Below are positions 44,986 through 57,560 of a DNA stretch of 64,000 bases, piece by piece. Position 1 is the stretch's first letter. Each line of letters begins with the position of its first letter. The stretch covers positions 244,864-308,863 of the forward strand of contig QZCP01000834.1 of the NCBI GenBank assembly GCA_003956705.1. The letters are read 5' to 3'. Under the pieces are notes generated by a model. That model was not told the DNA's origin and made no database searches. It was given only the letters and a program-made list of their open reading frames with translations. The position numbers and the translations under genes were made by a program. The stretch comes from Brevipalpus yothersi (lineage: Eukaryota; Arthropoda; Arachnida; Trombidiformes; Tenuipalpidae).

Positions 44986-46496
44986 CAGGGTGTTTCAGAA
45001 TTAGCTGCATTTATCTGATTTAGTATCCCTGTTCATTTAGGTGAGCAAGAGAGCTGAAACTCAGTGATCATACACTAGGGAGCTTCAGAAGTTCTCCCAT
45101 GAAAAAGTTTGGGTTTTCGTCACCATAGCAACAGTTGGGTGTCAGCACCCCATTCTTATGGAATCCGTGCTTACGCTGCGCATTCTTAACCCTTTATTGG
45201 CATGTAAGTTATCAAAACACTCAGGAGAGCTTAATAATTCCAATGAGCTGAAAATTACCATCGAAAAATTTCTCCCATTTCTCGTGCAGGAATTCTTAAA
45301 AAAATGTGTGCTCAGAGATCTATTGAAGCCCGTGTCTGGGTCACTCTCCAATATCATGTGTGCCAGAATGCTGTCGAAGTTGTGAGAAGATTTCGAAAAA
45401 ATTTTCCGAATCATGAACCTCCTCCTTCTCCTCACACTGTGAAAGCAATTTACGAGAAATTTCTTGAGTGTGGAAGCATTCTCGACATGAGGAAGGGTGT
45501 GGCTTGGGGAAAAGCTACTGCAGCCTCTGATGAGATGGTGAGTGAAGTCGAATGTTTTTTCAAATAAACAAGCCGCCCAACGATCAGAAAATGTGCTGCA
45601 AATGTCGGAATCTCACCAACATCCGCCTGGAGGATTCTCCATAAAAACATGGATTTTAAGGCTTATAAAGTCAGTGTGGTCCAGTTGCTGGAAGAGAACG
45701 ACATCAATGCTCGAATAACGTTCGAAGCTGAGAATCGAGAGAAAATTGAGGAAGGAGAGATAAATTTGAACAAAATATGGTTCAGTGATGAGGCCCATTT
45801 TTTTGCACAGTTATGTGAATCGCCAAAATTTTCGAATCTGGGGACGGAGAACCCACATTGTGTCGTCGAAAGGCCACTCCACCCAGATTTTTTGACAGTG
45901 TGGGTTGCAATCAGTTGGACAGCTGTCATTGGTCCATATTTTTTCTATGAAAGCGTGAATGGTGAAAGATATCAGGACATGTTGGAAAATTATTTCTTTC
46001 CAGAGGCTGAGAAAAGAGGTTTCATTGATGAATTTTGGTTTCAACAAGACGGTGCAGCACCACATCGCACCGGAGAAGTGAAGAATTCTATCCGTTCGAG
46101 GTTCGGTGATAGAGTTATTGGACTAGGATTCGAGTCTGAAGAGGGGAGGGAAATTTCATGGCCACCACATAGCCAGACCTAAACCCGTGTGATTTTGCTC
46201 TGTGGGGCATGATGAAAGACCATCTTTATCGTGAGCAGCCAGAGGGTCTCTATTACCTGAAATCAGCCATCGAAAGTTTCTCCAACCTTCTCGATTGCCC
46301 AACCCTAGAGCGAATTATGGCCAACTTCCAGAAAAGAGTCCATCTCATTCCCTTAATGGAAGGGGCTCACTTTAAAAACATCATCAACTGATACTATTGT
46401 AATGCCCTATCGATTGATAGAGTTTCAGCTTTCTAGCTCTCTCTATCAAGTTTTTATAATCGATCGAAAAAATGCAGCTAATTCTGAAACACCCTG
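44986..46496 (+). mobile_element. Mariner-type transposon, full length, 27-bp perfect TIRs
   Basis: CAGGGTGTTTCAGAATTAGC at 44986 continues as a 27-bp repeat to 45012, and its exact reverse complement is at 46470-46496. Both ends are flanked by TA (44984-44985 and 46497-46498), the duplication made by Tc1/mariner insertion. The paralogous spacer at 63740-63810 is the empty site, with a single TA at 63779-63780. Perfect TIRs suggest a fairly recent insertion although the transposase is broken. Confidence 0.9.
45304..46391 (+). pseudogene. Mariner-type transposase, inactive
   Basis: The ATG at 45304 starts an HTH domain (V-V-R-R-F-R-K-N-F; H-T-V-K-A-I-Y-E-K-F). An in-frame TAA at 45565-45567 interrupts it. 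The frame then continues with T-S-A-W-R-I-L and the DDE domain: F-S-D-E-A-H-F (first Asp) and W-F-Q-Q-D-G-A-A-P-H (second Asp). A one-base shift near 46175 separates these from D-L-N-P-C-D-F-A-L-W-G (third block). The C-terminal part ends at 46391. Two lesions make it non-autonomous. Confidence 0.85.
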
Positions 46497-46740
46497 TATC
46501 ATATAAATAGTAATGAAAGAGAGATACGAAGTTAGGAATAATAGGTACCATTCTTGATGTTTCAACCTATTCAGAATGGGAAAATTACAATGCGTACAAT
46601 GCGTATGATTTTGGACGAGGCAGATGTCTCTTCTGCGTTAAGACAAGAATCTTTCTCCCTTGATATATACATACACTTGTAGAATTTTGATCCATGATTC
46701 GGGAATTAGAGCCTGGTTGAGGTAGGGAGAATGAGGCTAT

Positions 46741-48473
46741 AGAGTTAATTTGATTGTTTCACCGAGGGACCAATAGGTTAGGTGAGCTTTGTGGAGCTGC
46801 GTGTCCTGAAAGAATAAGAAATCCTTAGGATCATTGCAGAATATCACGTTTTGATTCTTCATGACATACCCTCAGAATTTTCAGACGATTTCAAACCCTT
46901 CAATGCAATAAGAGAGACAAAAATAATGAGAATCATAAAGAGAGCAGACATGATGAGCCAAGGGACCAGAGGAAAGTACGGTCAGTCTCTCAGACTGAGT
47001 CGAACAACACTATTTTCGATTAGTTCATTATCTATCTCGAGAAATAGATCAATTTTTCCAGCTGTCCAATTGGTTAGTATGCTTTCAGGAGGCTGGAAAA
47101 TTACTTTATGATCTTGGATAGATTGATTCCCAATTCTATCTTTTCCAGCTGTCAACAAGTGTACTTTCATACCAGTGTTCGTCAAACTTACACCTTTGAC
47201 ATGTATATCGAGTGTGTCATTATTTTCACTTATATTCCTTGAAGATATGCATTTCTTGAATGGCTTCTGAGATTTACTTCGAAGGCATTTTTCACCTGCC
47301 CATGAACATTATTCACCAGTACGAAAAACAGCCAAACGGCAACCATAACAATCGTTCACCAGGTAGCATGTTGCGATAAGATGAGATTCAAATTTGAAAG
47401 GAGCATTTGGACTAGCTGAAGTATTAGAGACAGTGTGAACACCCAGTCTTCCAAGATGTACGAAGGGAAAAAGTTCATAGAATGGAGAGAAGCTAACATC
47501 ATGTCAGGAATGATAAGATTCATTTCGATTCGATTAGTTCGTGCATCGATGATGGTGAAAATGAACGCTCGTAACTTGTATGGATATCGTATTATGATGG
47601 AATGCTCGCCTCTTTTTAATAAAGATTTGAATTGGAGCGAGTTAGTTAGATTGAGTGGAAATGATTAATTCCCTTGTTCAATAGCTCTGATTATTTACGG
47701 TATGGGGTAAACATAGATTTGTATCTGCTTTCTCTCTTTGTTCTGTATCAGCAGGAATCTCTCATCTTTACATGTTCGAGCGCTGCTAGCGAAACGTCCT
47801 GTAGTGTGGTCCTGTGGTAATTTCATTGACATTTCCCATGATTTGGTGGTGTCTAATGTGAAGAAAATAAATATGATTCATGTGTTTCAAGTTATAACAT
47901 TCATAGTTAATGTACCATTGTTGGTGTAGAAGAATTTTGAATCTTTCCTCCGGATTAGGGGTAGAATTATCGATGATTTGACATCTGTTAGATCGTCTAC
48001 TACTCTAACTTTTTCGATATCCCTCAATTCCATCCCGTTGAGGAAAGGTTTTATTTTCATATGATGATGCAAGACATGTCTCAGATAAAGTCAACAATAC
48101 CTCCACTTCAACGGAACCAAAATTTCCTGGACACTTCTTCTCTTGTATTTTATTCGATTCGTGAGGCTTCACATAATAAGTCACTTCTCCCTGCTGTACA
48201 TATGACCAGAAGTAAGGCCTTTCTCCTTTCTCTATACTATGCCTTGAAGACGATTGGGGGTCTGTGGATTCCTGGATCAAATTCTCGGCAGCCTTCGATT
48301 CCAGTCAAGCTATTAGGTCGAAAGAAATAACAATTGCCATCCGAGTGAAGGAACAATCCAAATTGACCACATTCCTCGAATGCGAAGCTTTCGAGAGAAC
48401 CGAATAAGTTAAACAAGATCAGAAACAATTTTCCTACATCAATTTGAACGTATCCAAGCATCAGAATCAACAT
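46741..48473 (-). pseudogene. Plexin-like PSI receptor pseudogene, subfamily B
   Basis: Full-length footprint, including intron 1 (47853-47915, 63 nt), the intron 2 region and a tail exon, but disabled. There are frameshifts at about 48240 and about 48050 in exon 1. Exon 2 has lost the segment that in sisters spans D-I-P-Y-S to S-E-S-Y (junction about 47495). A stop replaces the Y before the fourth PSI cysteine, and a TGA follows S-L-R-D before the transmembrane region. The start (M-L-I-L-M-L-G-Y-V) and signal peptide are still intact. Confidence 0.85.
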
Positions 48474-48880
48474 CAGAGCTCAATTATCCAAGCTGTAATA
48501 TCTCATCATCACGAATTCATTTGATGGATTTTAAACTTCAATTATATCAGCAAAATAAATCACACTCTGAAATTGGAGGAAGTGAGCAGCCCAATAGATG
48601 AATTTTTTTCTGAATGAATAAACACCAAACTCATACATTCACTCCTTGTCTATTTAGATCAAAATCAGTGAAACTAGATGTTTTTGTAAATCAGTTCCGA
48701 TGAGAATTATCGAATCCAGGAAAAATTTTCAAAAATCTAGAATATCATTGATGCAAAATCTCCATCAAATATACCGCCAAATAAATTCATTTTCAAATCT
48801 GAAAATACTACGAGAGTCAGAATTCTGAATCGGGGTGGAGATGACTACTTTTCTACTCTCAAATATGGGCCTCTAATGTG
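48474..48880 (-). promoter_or_regulatory. Conserved 5' flank retained by the pseudogene
   Basis: Same block as in intact B genes (TATACCGCCAAATAAATTC about 300 bases from the start), though AAGGATACAC is altered. Confidence 0.33.
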
Positions 48881-50588
48881 GGGGGTTAACTGGTCAGGCC
48901 AGAGAGAGGCCATTTCACTCTAATAGTGATTGTAAACAACTGATATTCAAAAAAACCGACCACGAAGGATCTTTTATCACTCACTTCGAGAACGAGATAA
49001 ATGAACACCAAATGCATTTTGGTGTATTTGAAGCCATGAAGCAAGCAGGTGGGTACATATAGAAGCATAAATTCCCTCATGAAACAGAGATCATAGCCTG
49101 GGAATTTCTTCAGATTACCACATGAGAAGATAGATTAGGTTTTTCTCTCAGTAATCGTTCCAATTTCGAAAGTCGTATGAATAGGTCACTTGCTTCGTAG
49201 GATGAGTTCTCCAATCACTCTTTTTCATTCTCTTTGAGTCAATAGAGACATTCTCTTGAAATTTTTAAGCTGCCCAAGATAATTCGATGATAGTGGAATT
49301 GCAAGCATCCATGAGTGATAATCGTGGTGCTCATCATATTGATTGAATCTAGGTATTCAACCTCCCAAATCATCGTCTTCTTCGCTCATGGCACGTGATT
49401 TGAGCCTAAAACCTGAAAATTACTAACTGAATCAACCCTGAACTTCGAAAGACTGAAAGTTGATTTGATCGACCCACAAAAAGGGGCAGATCTTGAAAAA
49501 GCAAAATTATCCCCTCAAAGAGTACTCAAATGGTGAATGTAAGCAAAAAAATCGAGTGTCTGAGATTCAAGGAGGGGGGTAATGGTTCATGCAAACTTAA
49601 GGCCGCAAGAAAGTAGGACATAATTGTGACAAAAATAGTTGCATGGGATGGGGATTTCCGATTTTCTTTCGCATTATGGATAGCTTCTGATTTCTAGCTC
49701 GTGGGCAGCTTTGTGAACTGAATTGACTAGAACATCTAGAGGCTGATGATAGTTGGTAGTCTGTGGAGGTATAATTTCATGAGAAACGTAGAAACTCCTC
49801 AACTTTTCTTTGATTAGTTTTGTGAGAGGCAGAATCATCGAGAATCAAGATCGATTTAGGTGATGCATGAAGTATCAGGACAGATTCAATCTGTTCTAAC
49901 ACAAATTCTCATCGATAACATGCAGCATTCATATGCAACTACCAAAATTTTATTAGAAGGCAAAATAATTTTGGAATTTTTTTCAAACTTTTCAGTACAT
50001 GATGCATGTGCCCATCTTGAAATATTTTGACCATTATGAAGAAGATTAGGATACCTATCAATTCTAACCTCAAGTTTTATTAAGCTCATCCTATCATTCT
50101 TCTCTATCGGATGTATATCTCCACCGCTGGAAGAGCCTTGAAGTCTTTATGTCTCTCTGAATTTTTCCTTGTGATCTCAATGATTTTTTCCACTCTCACG
50201 CTGATATCTATTCTTCCATTTTCTCACAAACTCTCACACAACTGGGGAGGAGTTTCAGTACTTTCCTTACCCCAACTCCAGGAGTGGGGCACCTGGCACA
50301 TGTGACACAACAGACCTAGCAAATACTTCTCACACCCTTCAATGATGGAAGGAAAATGCAAGATTGGGAATAATGAATGATGGATATCATTCTTGATATT
50401 TCAACTTATTAAGAATGTGAAAATTACAATGCGTATGATTTTGGACGAGGCAGATAGCTCTTTTGCCTTGAGACAAGAATTTTCCTCCCTTGAGATATAC
50501 ATGTACTTGGAGAATTTTGATTCATGATTTAGGACTTATAGCCTGGTCGATCTAGCGAAAGTGAGACTATAGAATCAATTTGATTGTT
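48881..50588. repeat. Spacer duplicated at 52380-54030
   Basis: 49150-49880 and 52600-53560 are direct duplicates with only small differences apart from about 210 extra bases at 53090-53300. 49900-50300 is a part of module W. From 50340 it is the B 3' flank. No gene seen. Confidence 0.55.
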
Positions 50589-52367
50589 TCACCGAGGAGG
50601 ACCAATAGGTGAGCTTCGTGGAGCTGCATGTCCTGGAAGGATAAGAAATCATTATCATTCCAAAATGTCGAGTTAAGATTCTTCATAACATAACATACCT
50701 TCAGAATTGTCAGACGATTTTCTACTCTTCATTGCAGTAAGAGCGACAAAAACAATGAGGATCAGAAAGAGAACAGACGTGACAAGCCAAGGGATCAGAA
50801 AAAAGTACGGTCGATCTCTGGTCGAGTCTCTCAGATTGATTCGAACTAAGCTATTTTCTATTAGTTCATTATCTATCTCGAGAAATAGATCAATTTTCCC
50901 AGCTATCCAATTAGCTAGTATGCTTTCAGAAGGCTGAAAAATTACTTTATGATCTTGAATAGAGTTATTCCCAATTCTATCTTTTCCAGATGTCAACAGG
51001 TGCACTTTCATGCCACTGTTCATCAGACGTATACCTCTGACATGTATCTCAAGTGTGTCATTACTTTCACTTATATTCCTCAAATATATGCATTTCTTAA
51101 ATGGCTTCTGAGACTTACTTCGAAGGCATTTCTCACCATCCCATGAACAGTATTCACCAGAATGAAAAACAGCCAAATGACAGCCATAACAATCATTCAT
51201 CAGGAAGCATGTTGCGACAAAATGAGATTCAAATTTGAAGGAAGCATTTGGACTAGCGGAGGAACGATAGGCAGTGTGAACACCCAGTCTTCCAAGATGT
51301 ACGAAGGGAGAAAGTTTATAGGATGAAGAGAAGCTTTCCGAGCACACTGCAGTGTGAGATCCATTTCTTCCATCTTGAACATTGCAGCCAGTCACAATAT
51401 GAGCCAGATAGGGGATGTCAGGAATGATAAAATACCACTTTCTTTCATCCTTAGCGACGAACATGAACATGAACGCTCGCAGCTTATATGGATATCGTAT
51501 CATGATGGAATGCAGCATATCTCCTTCTTTCAATAGAGATTCGAATTCTAGTGAGTGAGTTAGATCCAGTGGATATGATTTATTCCCTTGTTCAAAAGCT
51601 CTGATTATTTTCGGTATGGAGTAAACATAGATCTGTATCTGCTTGCTCTCTTCGTTCTGTATCAGCCGGAATTTCTCACTTTTACATGTTTGAACGCTGC
51701 TAGCAAAACGTTCTAAAGTGTGGCCCTGCGATAACTTCAATGCAATTTCCCCTGTTCTGGTGGTGTCTAATGTGAAGAAAATAAATATGATTCATGTGTT
51801 TCAAGTTATAACATTCATAGTTAATGTACCATTGTTGGTGTAGAAGAATGTTAAACCATCTTTCCTTCGAATTAGGAATAAAATTATCGGTGATTCGACA
51901 TCTGTCACTTCGTCTACTACTCTATCTCTTTCAACATCCTTCAATTCCATCCCATTGACGAAAATTCTTCTAGAAATTGTGAGACATATCTCAGATAAAG
52001 TTAACAATACAGTGAAATTGGCGACACCAAAATTTCCAGGACACTTCTTCTCTTGTATCATATTTGACATGTGAGACTTGACATAATAAGCCACTTTTCT
52101 CTGCTGTATAACAGACCAGAAAAAAGAATTTCCTCCTTTTTCCATCACTAAGCCTTGAAGACGATCGGAGGGTCTCTGGATTCCTGGATCAAATTCTCGA
52201 CAATCTTCGATTCCAATTAAGTTATTAGGTCGGAAAAGATAACAGTTCCCATCTGAGTAAAAGAAAAATCCATATCGACCACATTCTTCAAAAGCGAAGC
52301 TTTCAAGACTACCAAATAAGTTGAACAAGATCAAAAAGAGTTTTCCTACATCATTTTGAGCGTATCC
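50589..52367 (-). CDS. Plexin-like PSI receptor, subfamily B, start codon missing
   Basis: Exon 1 (51830 up to the homology border near 52367), intron 1 51767-51829 (63 nt, with two stops), exon 2 50699-51766, intron 2 50624-50698 (75 nt) and exon 3 50589-50623. All are open with correct phases. Homology begins at G-Y-A-Q-N-D. The usual ATG, 5' UTR and upstream block are replaced by spacer otherwise found at 48930-49130. No in-frame ATG lies between the upstream stop and the signal peptide core. The tail exon is short (A-P-R-S-S-P-I-G-P-P-R) because of a small deletion. Either recently silenced, or started from an upstream exon not recognised here. Confidence 0.6.
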
Positions 52368-53089
52368 GTCCAATTTCACTCTGGCAATGACTGTATAGAA
52401 CTGATATCCAAAAAAGCAGACCAAAAAGGATCTTTTATCACTTCAAGAACGAGATACTCGAGCACTAAATGTCTTCTGGTGTATGTGAAGCCGTCAGGCA
52501 AGTGAGTGCAAATAGAAGCATGAGTTCCCTCATGGAACAGAGATCATAGCCTGGGAACTTTTTCAGATCACCACATAAGAAAACAGATTAGGTTTTTTTT
52601 ATAATCGCTCCAATTTTGATGGTCGTATGAATGTGTCGCTTGTTTCGTAGGATGAGTTCTCCAATCACTTTTCTTCATTCTCTATGAGTCAATAGACACT
52701 CTCTTGAAAATTTATAAGATGCCAAAGATAATTCGACGATAGAGGATTAGCAAGCATCCATGAGTGATAATCATGGTGCTCATCATATTGATTGAATCTA
52801 GGTATTCAACCTCCCAAATCATCGTTTTTTCACTCACAGCACATGATAAGAGCCTAAAACCTGAAAATTACAAACATAACCAACCCTGAACTTCGAAAGA
52901 CTGAAAGTTGATTTGATCGACCCACAAAAAGGGACAGATCTTGAAAAAGCAAAATTATCCCCTCAAAGAGTACTCAAATGGTAAATGTAAGCAAAAAAAT
53001 CGAGTTTCTGAGATTCAAGGAGGGGGGGGGCGTAATGGTTCATGCAAACTTAAGGCCCCAAGAAAGTAGGACATAATTGTGAAAAAATG
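52368..53089. repeat. Duplicate of spacer 48930-49640
   Basis: The first 200 bases match the AAGGATC-containing module; the rest matches 49150-49640 almost base for base. No gene. Confidence 0.5.
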
Positions 53090-53300
53090 CGCCTTGTACT
53101 AGAAGTTTTCACTCATCTCTGTATCGAAATCAGAGTGAAAATCGGTTGTTCTGTCATGATTTCCGTTGATCAATCTCAACTTTCCATTATAATTACATAC
53201 AGGAACATTAGCTGATGATGAAATTCCACAGACCATGAAATTCTTGATGATTGTCTCCATTTGAATTTTTCTTAGGGGATTCGCAAATGAATTTAATTAT
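53090..53300 (-). pseudogene. About 210 extra bases with a fragment of unknown coding sequence
   Basis: Absent from the duplicate at 49640. On minus it holds about 70 open codons, including F-M-V-C-G-I-S-S-S-A-N-V-P-V-C and L-R-L-I-N-G-N-H-D, ending in TAG at about 53109. Composition is coding-like with two close cysteines. It could be a piece of the same element type as 39439-44422, but I cannot show that. Confidence 0.4.
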
Positions 53301-55114
53301 AGTGGCATGGGATGGGGATTTCCGATTTTCTCTCACAGTATGGATAGCTTCTGATATCTAGCTCCTGGGTAGCTTTATAAACTGAAATGATTAGAGCATC
53401 TAGAGGCTGATGATAGTTGGAGGTATAATTTCATAAGAAACATTGAAACTCCTCAACTTTTCTTTGATTAGTTTTGTGAGAGGCAGAATCGTCGAGAATC
53501 AGAAGCGATTTAGGTGATGCATGAAGTATCAGGACAGATTCAATCTGTTCTAACATAAATTCTCATCGATAGCATTCATATGAAACATTCATATTCATAT
53601 TCATCCATATGCAGCCACCAAAATTGTATTGGAAGGCGAAGGAACTTTTTTCAAACTTTTCATTACAAGGTGCATGTGTCCATCTTGAAATATTCTTACC
53701 ATTATGGAGAAAGTTAGAATACCTATCAATTCTAACTTCAAGTTCTATTAAGCTCATTCTTCTCTATCGGATGTATATCTCCACCACTCGAAAGAGTCTT
53801 GAAATCTTTATGTCTCTCTGGATTCATCCTCATGATCTTGATGACTTTTCTCACTCACGCTGATATCTATTCTTCCATTAACTCTACAGAACGATTCCCT
53901 CATTTTCTCACAAACTCTCTGAATTCTCACACAATTGGGAAGAAGTTTCAGTACCTCCCTCACCCTAACCCCAGGAGTGGGATGCCTGACACATGTGGCA
54001 CAACAGATCTAGCAAACACTTCCCATACCCTTCAATGACTAATCAATGGAGAAGGCTTAGCCCCAACCGATGATGCGAACTGGAACCCTATGATTTTATT
54101 CACTCCCCGCTCTAGGAAGAGATGGCGGTATTTCAGAGCAAAAACCTAGGATTCCATCGGCTGGAAACTTTTTCGAGAATTTGAGTTCCCAAAATGGATT
54201 CGACTATTGTATCCGGAATTACCGTGAGAGAAGCTCTACTCAAATCGCAGCCAAACTATAGGAAAAATAGCTGTTTCTCAGATTTTTGTCTGTAATTTTT
54301 TCACGAAAACATGGGCTCTAGCTTAGATAGTATTTTCAGATAGCCAATCTACATCACATCTCATAATATTTCTGGCATCAGAATATGCGAAGGCTAGAAT
54401 GGGCAAAAACTGCATTTTCCATAGTTTTCAGCCCATAACTTTCTCTTCCACAGAGCTGACCTCTATTTTTGGGAGCATTTCTGGATGCTGGATTATGATA
54501 CGTACCTGAATGTTCTGATTTACCTCTCATCAAATTTTCCGAGCGTTAATGAGCAAAGAATCTTTTTTCACCTTTATTTCGCTCATCTACAAGATAATAA
54601 AAGCTGTAAAGATAATGAGAACTTTATTTTCGTGCTTAATTTCAAATTCTACATAAAAGTCCATGCTGGAAAACATGTTTTGGGGAATTTGAGAGATAAA
54701 GTCTGTTCCTCAGGTCCATTTTCCTCTTTCTCACGTTCGACAGATCTGACACCATTTTCGACTGCAGATTTGGAGTTCTCGCGAGGAATTCGGTTGAAAT
54801 CGAATGAATAATAGAAATGGGTGAATATCGGATATGTTCTCCATTCCAATGATCAAGATTCGAAAACTAGCAAATGAGTCAGATTGAGTGGACATGATTG
54901 ATCTTCTTCTTCAGCAGTTCTGTTATCTCTGGTACTGAGGAAACATATATCTGCCGGCTCTCCTCCGAACGTGGAAAATTTGAACACCAACGTCATGGAG
55001 GCATCACAATTTCCAGGGCCTTTCTTATTTTCTTTCCTATTGGATTGGTAAGGCTTGACGTATCATGACACCTCTAACCGGAGCGAACCCGAGACCCATG
55101 GATGTGGGATCCCA
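53301..55114. repeat. Spacer: duplicate block, part of module W, A 3' flank module
   Basis: 53301-53560 matches 49650-49890. 53560-54030 matches 49900-50300 and 33080-33260. 54031-55114 is the A-type 3' flank, which fits the A-type 3' half of the next gene. Confidence 0.5.
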
Positions 55115-57063
55115 CTAAGTATCGACACTTGACTGGGTGGACGCATTCTTCGCATCGGAGAGTTCTTTTCCTCTCTTGATCGTTTCTTCCAGTATTGATG
55201 TTCGAGATGCTCGAAAACCTTTATCACGAGCAAATACTGAGAATTCGACTGGCGAGTTGGAAACACCGAATAGATTCGATTGTGTTGATGACGCTGTTAA
55301 AGATTCAGTCGCTGAGCTTTGAGGAGCTGATGGGTGAAATGGAAATTGAGGAAATGTATGGTTAATTGAAATTGTTGAATATTTAACCGTCAACGATTAC
55401 CTGAATTATATTGGGACAATTTTCGAAATGCAAATATGAGTAGAAGAATGATCATGATGAGAACGATAAGCCAAGAGATCAGCTCATAATCTAATGGTGA
55501 TTTGCCCGTGTATCTTAAATTGAGTCGAACAACACTATTTTCAATTATTTCATTATCTATCACGAGAAATAGATCAATATTTCCAGCTGCCCAATTGGCT
55601 AGTATGCTATTAGGAAGCTGGAAAACTGCTTCATGGTCATGAATGGACACAGGCTTGATCTCATATTCATCTGGGGCCAAGATATGAACTTTCATGAACG
55701 TGTTGGTTAGACGTACACCTTTGACATTTATCTCAAGTGCACCATTATTCTCAATAATATTCCTTAAAGATATGCATTTCTTGAATGACTCTTGGAAACT
55801 GCTTGGGATGCATTTTTCACCATCCCAGGAGCACCGTGAAGGATCAGCCAACCGGCAGCCATAACAATCGTTCATCAGGTAGCATGTTGTGACAAAATGA
55901 GATTCAAATTTGAAAGTTGCATTTAGGCCAGATAGATTCTTGAAGGCAGTATGAACACCCAGTCTTCCAAGATGTACGAAGGGAGAAAGTTCAAAGGATG
56001 GAGAGAAACTTTCTGAGCATACTCCAGTTTGAGTTCCATTTCTTCCATCTTGAATATTGCAGCCAGTCACAATATGAGCCGAATAGGGGATGTCAGGAAT
56101 GATAAGATACCACTTGCTCTCATCCATAGCGACGAACATGAACGCTCGCAACTTATATGGATATCGTATCATGATGGAATGCAGCATATCTTCTTCCTTT
56201 AATAGAGATTTGAATTGGAGTGAGTGAGTTAGATCGAGTGGATATGATTCATCTCCTTGTTCAACAGCTCTGATTATTTTCGGTATGGAGTAAACATAGA
56301 TCTGTATCTGCTTGCTCTCTTCGTTCTGTATCAGGATGAAACTCTCATTTTTACATGTTTGGAAGCTGCTAGCCAAACCTTCTAGAGTGTAGCCCTGTGG
56401 TAATTTCATTGAGATTTCCCCTGATTTGGTGGTGTCTGATGTGAAGAAAATAAATATGATTCATGTGTATCAAGTTATAACATTCATAGTTAATGTACCA
56501 TTGTTGGTGTAGAAGAATTTTAAATCATTTTCACTTCGAATTAGGAGTAAAATTATCGGTGATTCGGCATCTATCGGCATTACTTCGTCCCCCAGTTTAT
56601 CTCTTTCAACATCCTTCAATTCCATCCCATTGACGAAAATTCTTTCTCTAGAAATTGTAAGACATATCTCAGATAAAGTCAAAAATACCTGCACTTCGAC
56701 AGCACCAGAATTTCCTGGACACTTCTTCTCTTGTATCATATTTGACTTGTGAGGCTTGACATAATAAGCCGCTTTTCCCTGCTGTATAGTAGACCAGAAG
56801 TAAGAATTTCCTCCTTTTTCCATTACTAAGCCTTGAAGACGATCAAAGGGTTCGTGGATTACTTGATCAAATTTCTGACAGTCTTCGGCTCCAGTCAAGT
56901 TATTAGGTCGGAAAAAATAACAATTGCCATCTGAGTAAAAGAAAAATCCAAATTGACCACATTCCTCGAATGCGAAGCTTTCGAGAGAACCGAATAAGTT
57001 GGACAAGATCAGAAACAATTTCCCCACATCAATTTGAGCGTATCCAAGCTTCAGAATTGACAT
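55115..57063 (-). CDS. Plexin-like PSI receptor, B/A chimera, three exons, 603 aa
   Basis: Exons 56499-57063, 55401-56435 and 55115-55326; introns 56436-56498 (63 nt with two stops) and 55327-55400 (74 nt), phase 1. The start M-S-I-L-K-L-G-Y-A and the signal peptide are of B type. The PSI region (C-R-L-A-D-P-S-R-C-S-W), transmembrane helix (W-L-I-V-L-I-M-I-I-L-L-L-I-F-A-F) and 70-residue tail (F-A-R-D-K-G-F-R-A-S-R, L-E-E-T-I-K-R-G-K-E) are of A type. Upstream flank is B-type and downstream flank A-type, so the gene arose by recombination between subfamilies inside exon 1 or exon 2. Both introns must be removed for an open frame. Confidence 0.85.
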
Positions 57064-57560
57064 CAGAGTTCAATTATCCAAGCCGTAATATCTCATCATC
57101 ACGAATTCATCTGATGAATTTTATCCTTTGATTGTATCAAACAAAATAAATTATCACACTCTGAAATGAGTGAAAGTGAGCAGCTCAATAGATGAATTTT
57201 TTTTTCTCCTGAATTAATTAACACCCAACTCATACATTCACTCCATGATCATGTCCATTCAGACAAGTATCGGTAAAACTGTATGTTATTGTAGATCAAT
57301 TCGAGAATTTTCAATGGAAATTATCAAATCCAGGAAAAGTTCCCGAAATCTAATATCATTGTTGTGAAATTGTTGTCAATTATGCCGTCAAATAAATTCA
57401 TTTTCAAATCTGAAAATACTCATAAAAGACAGAATTCAGAGTTGTAGTGGAAATAACTACTGTCCTTTTCCCAAATGTGGACGCTTCTCTATTGCTGTTG
57501 ACTAGTTATCCGAAAATGTGTAGATCAAAGAGATCAAATAGCATCCACGTTATCTAGGCG
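57064..57560 (-). promoter_or_regulatory. Conserved 5' flank of B type
   Basis: B-type upstream block, in keeping with the B-type start of the chimera. TATGCCGTCAAATAAATTC stands where sisters have TACCGCC. Confidence 0.35.
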
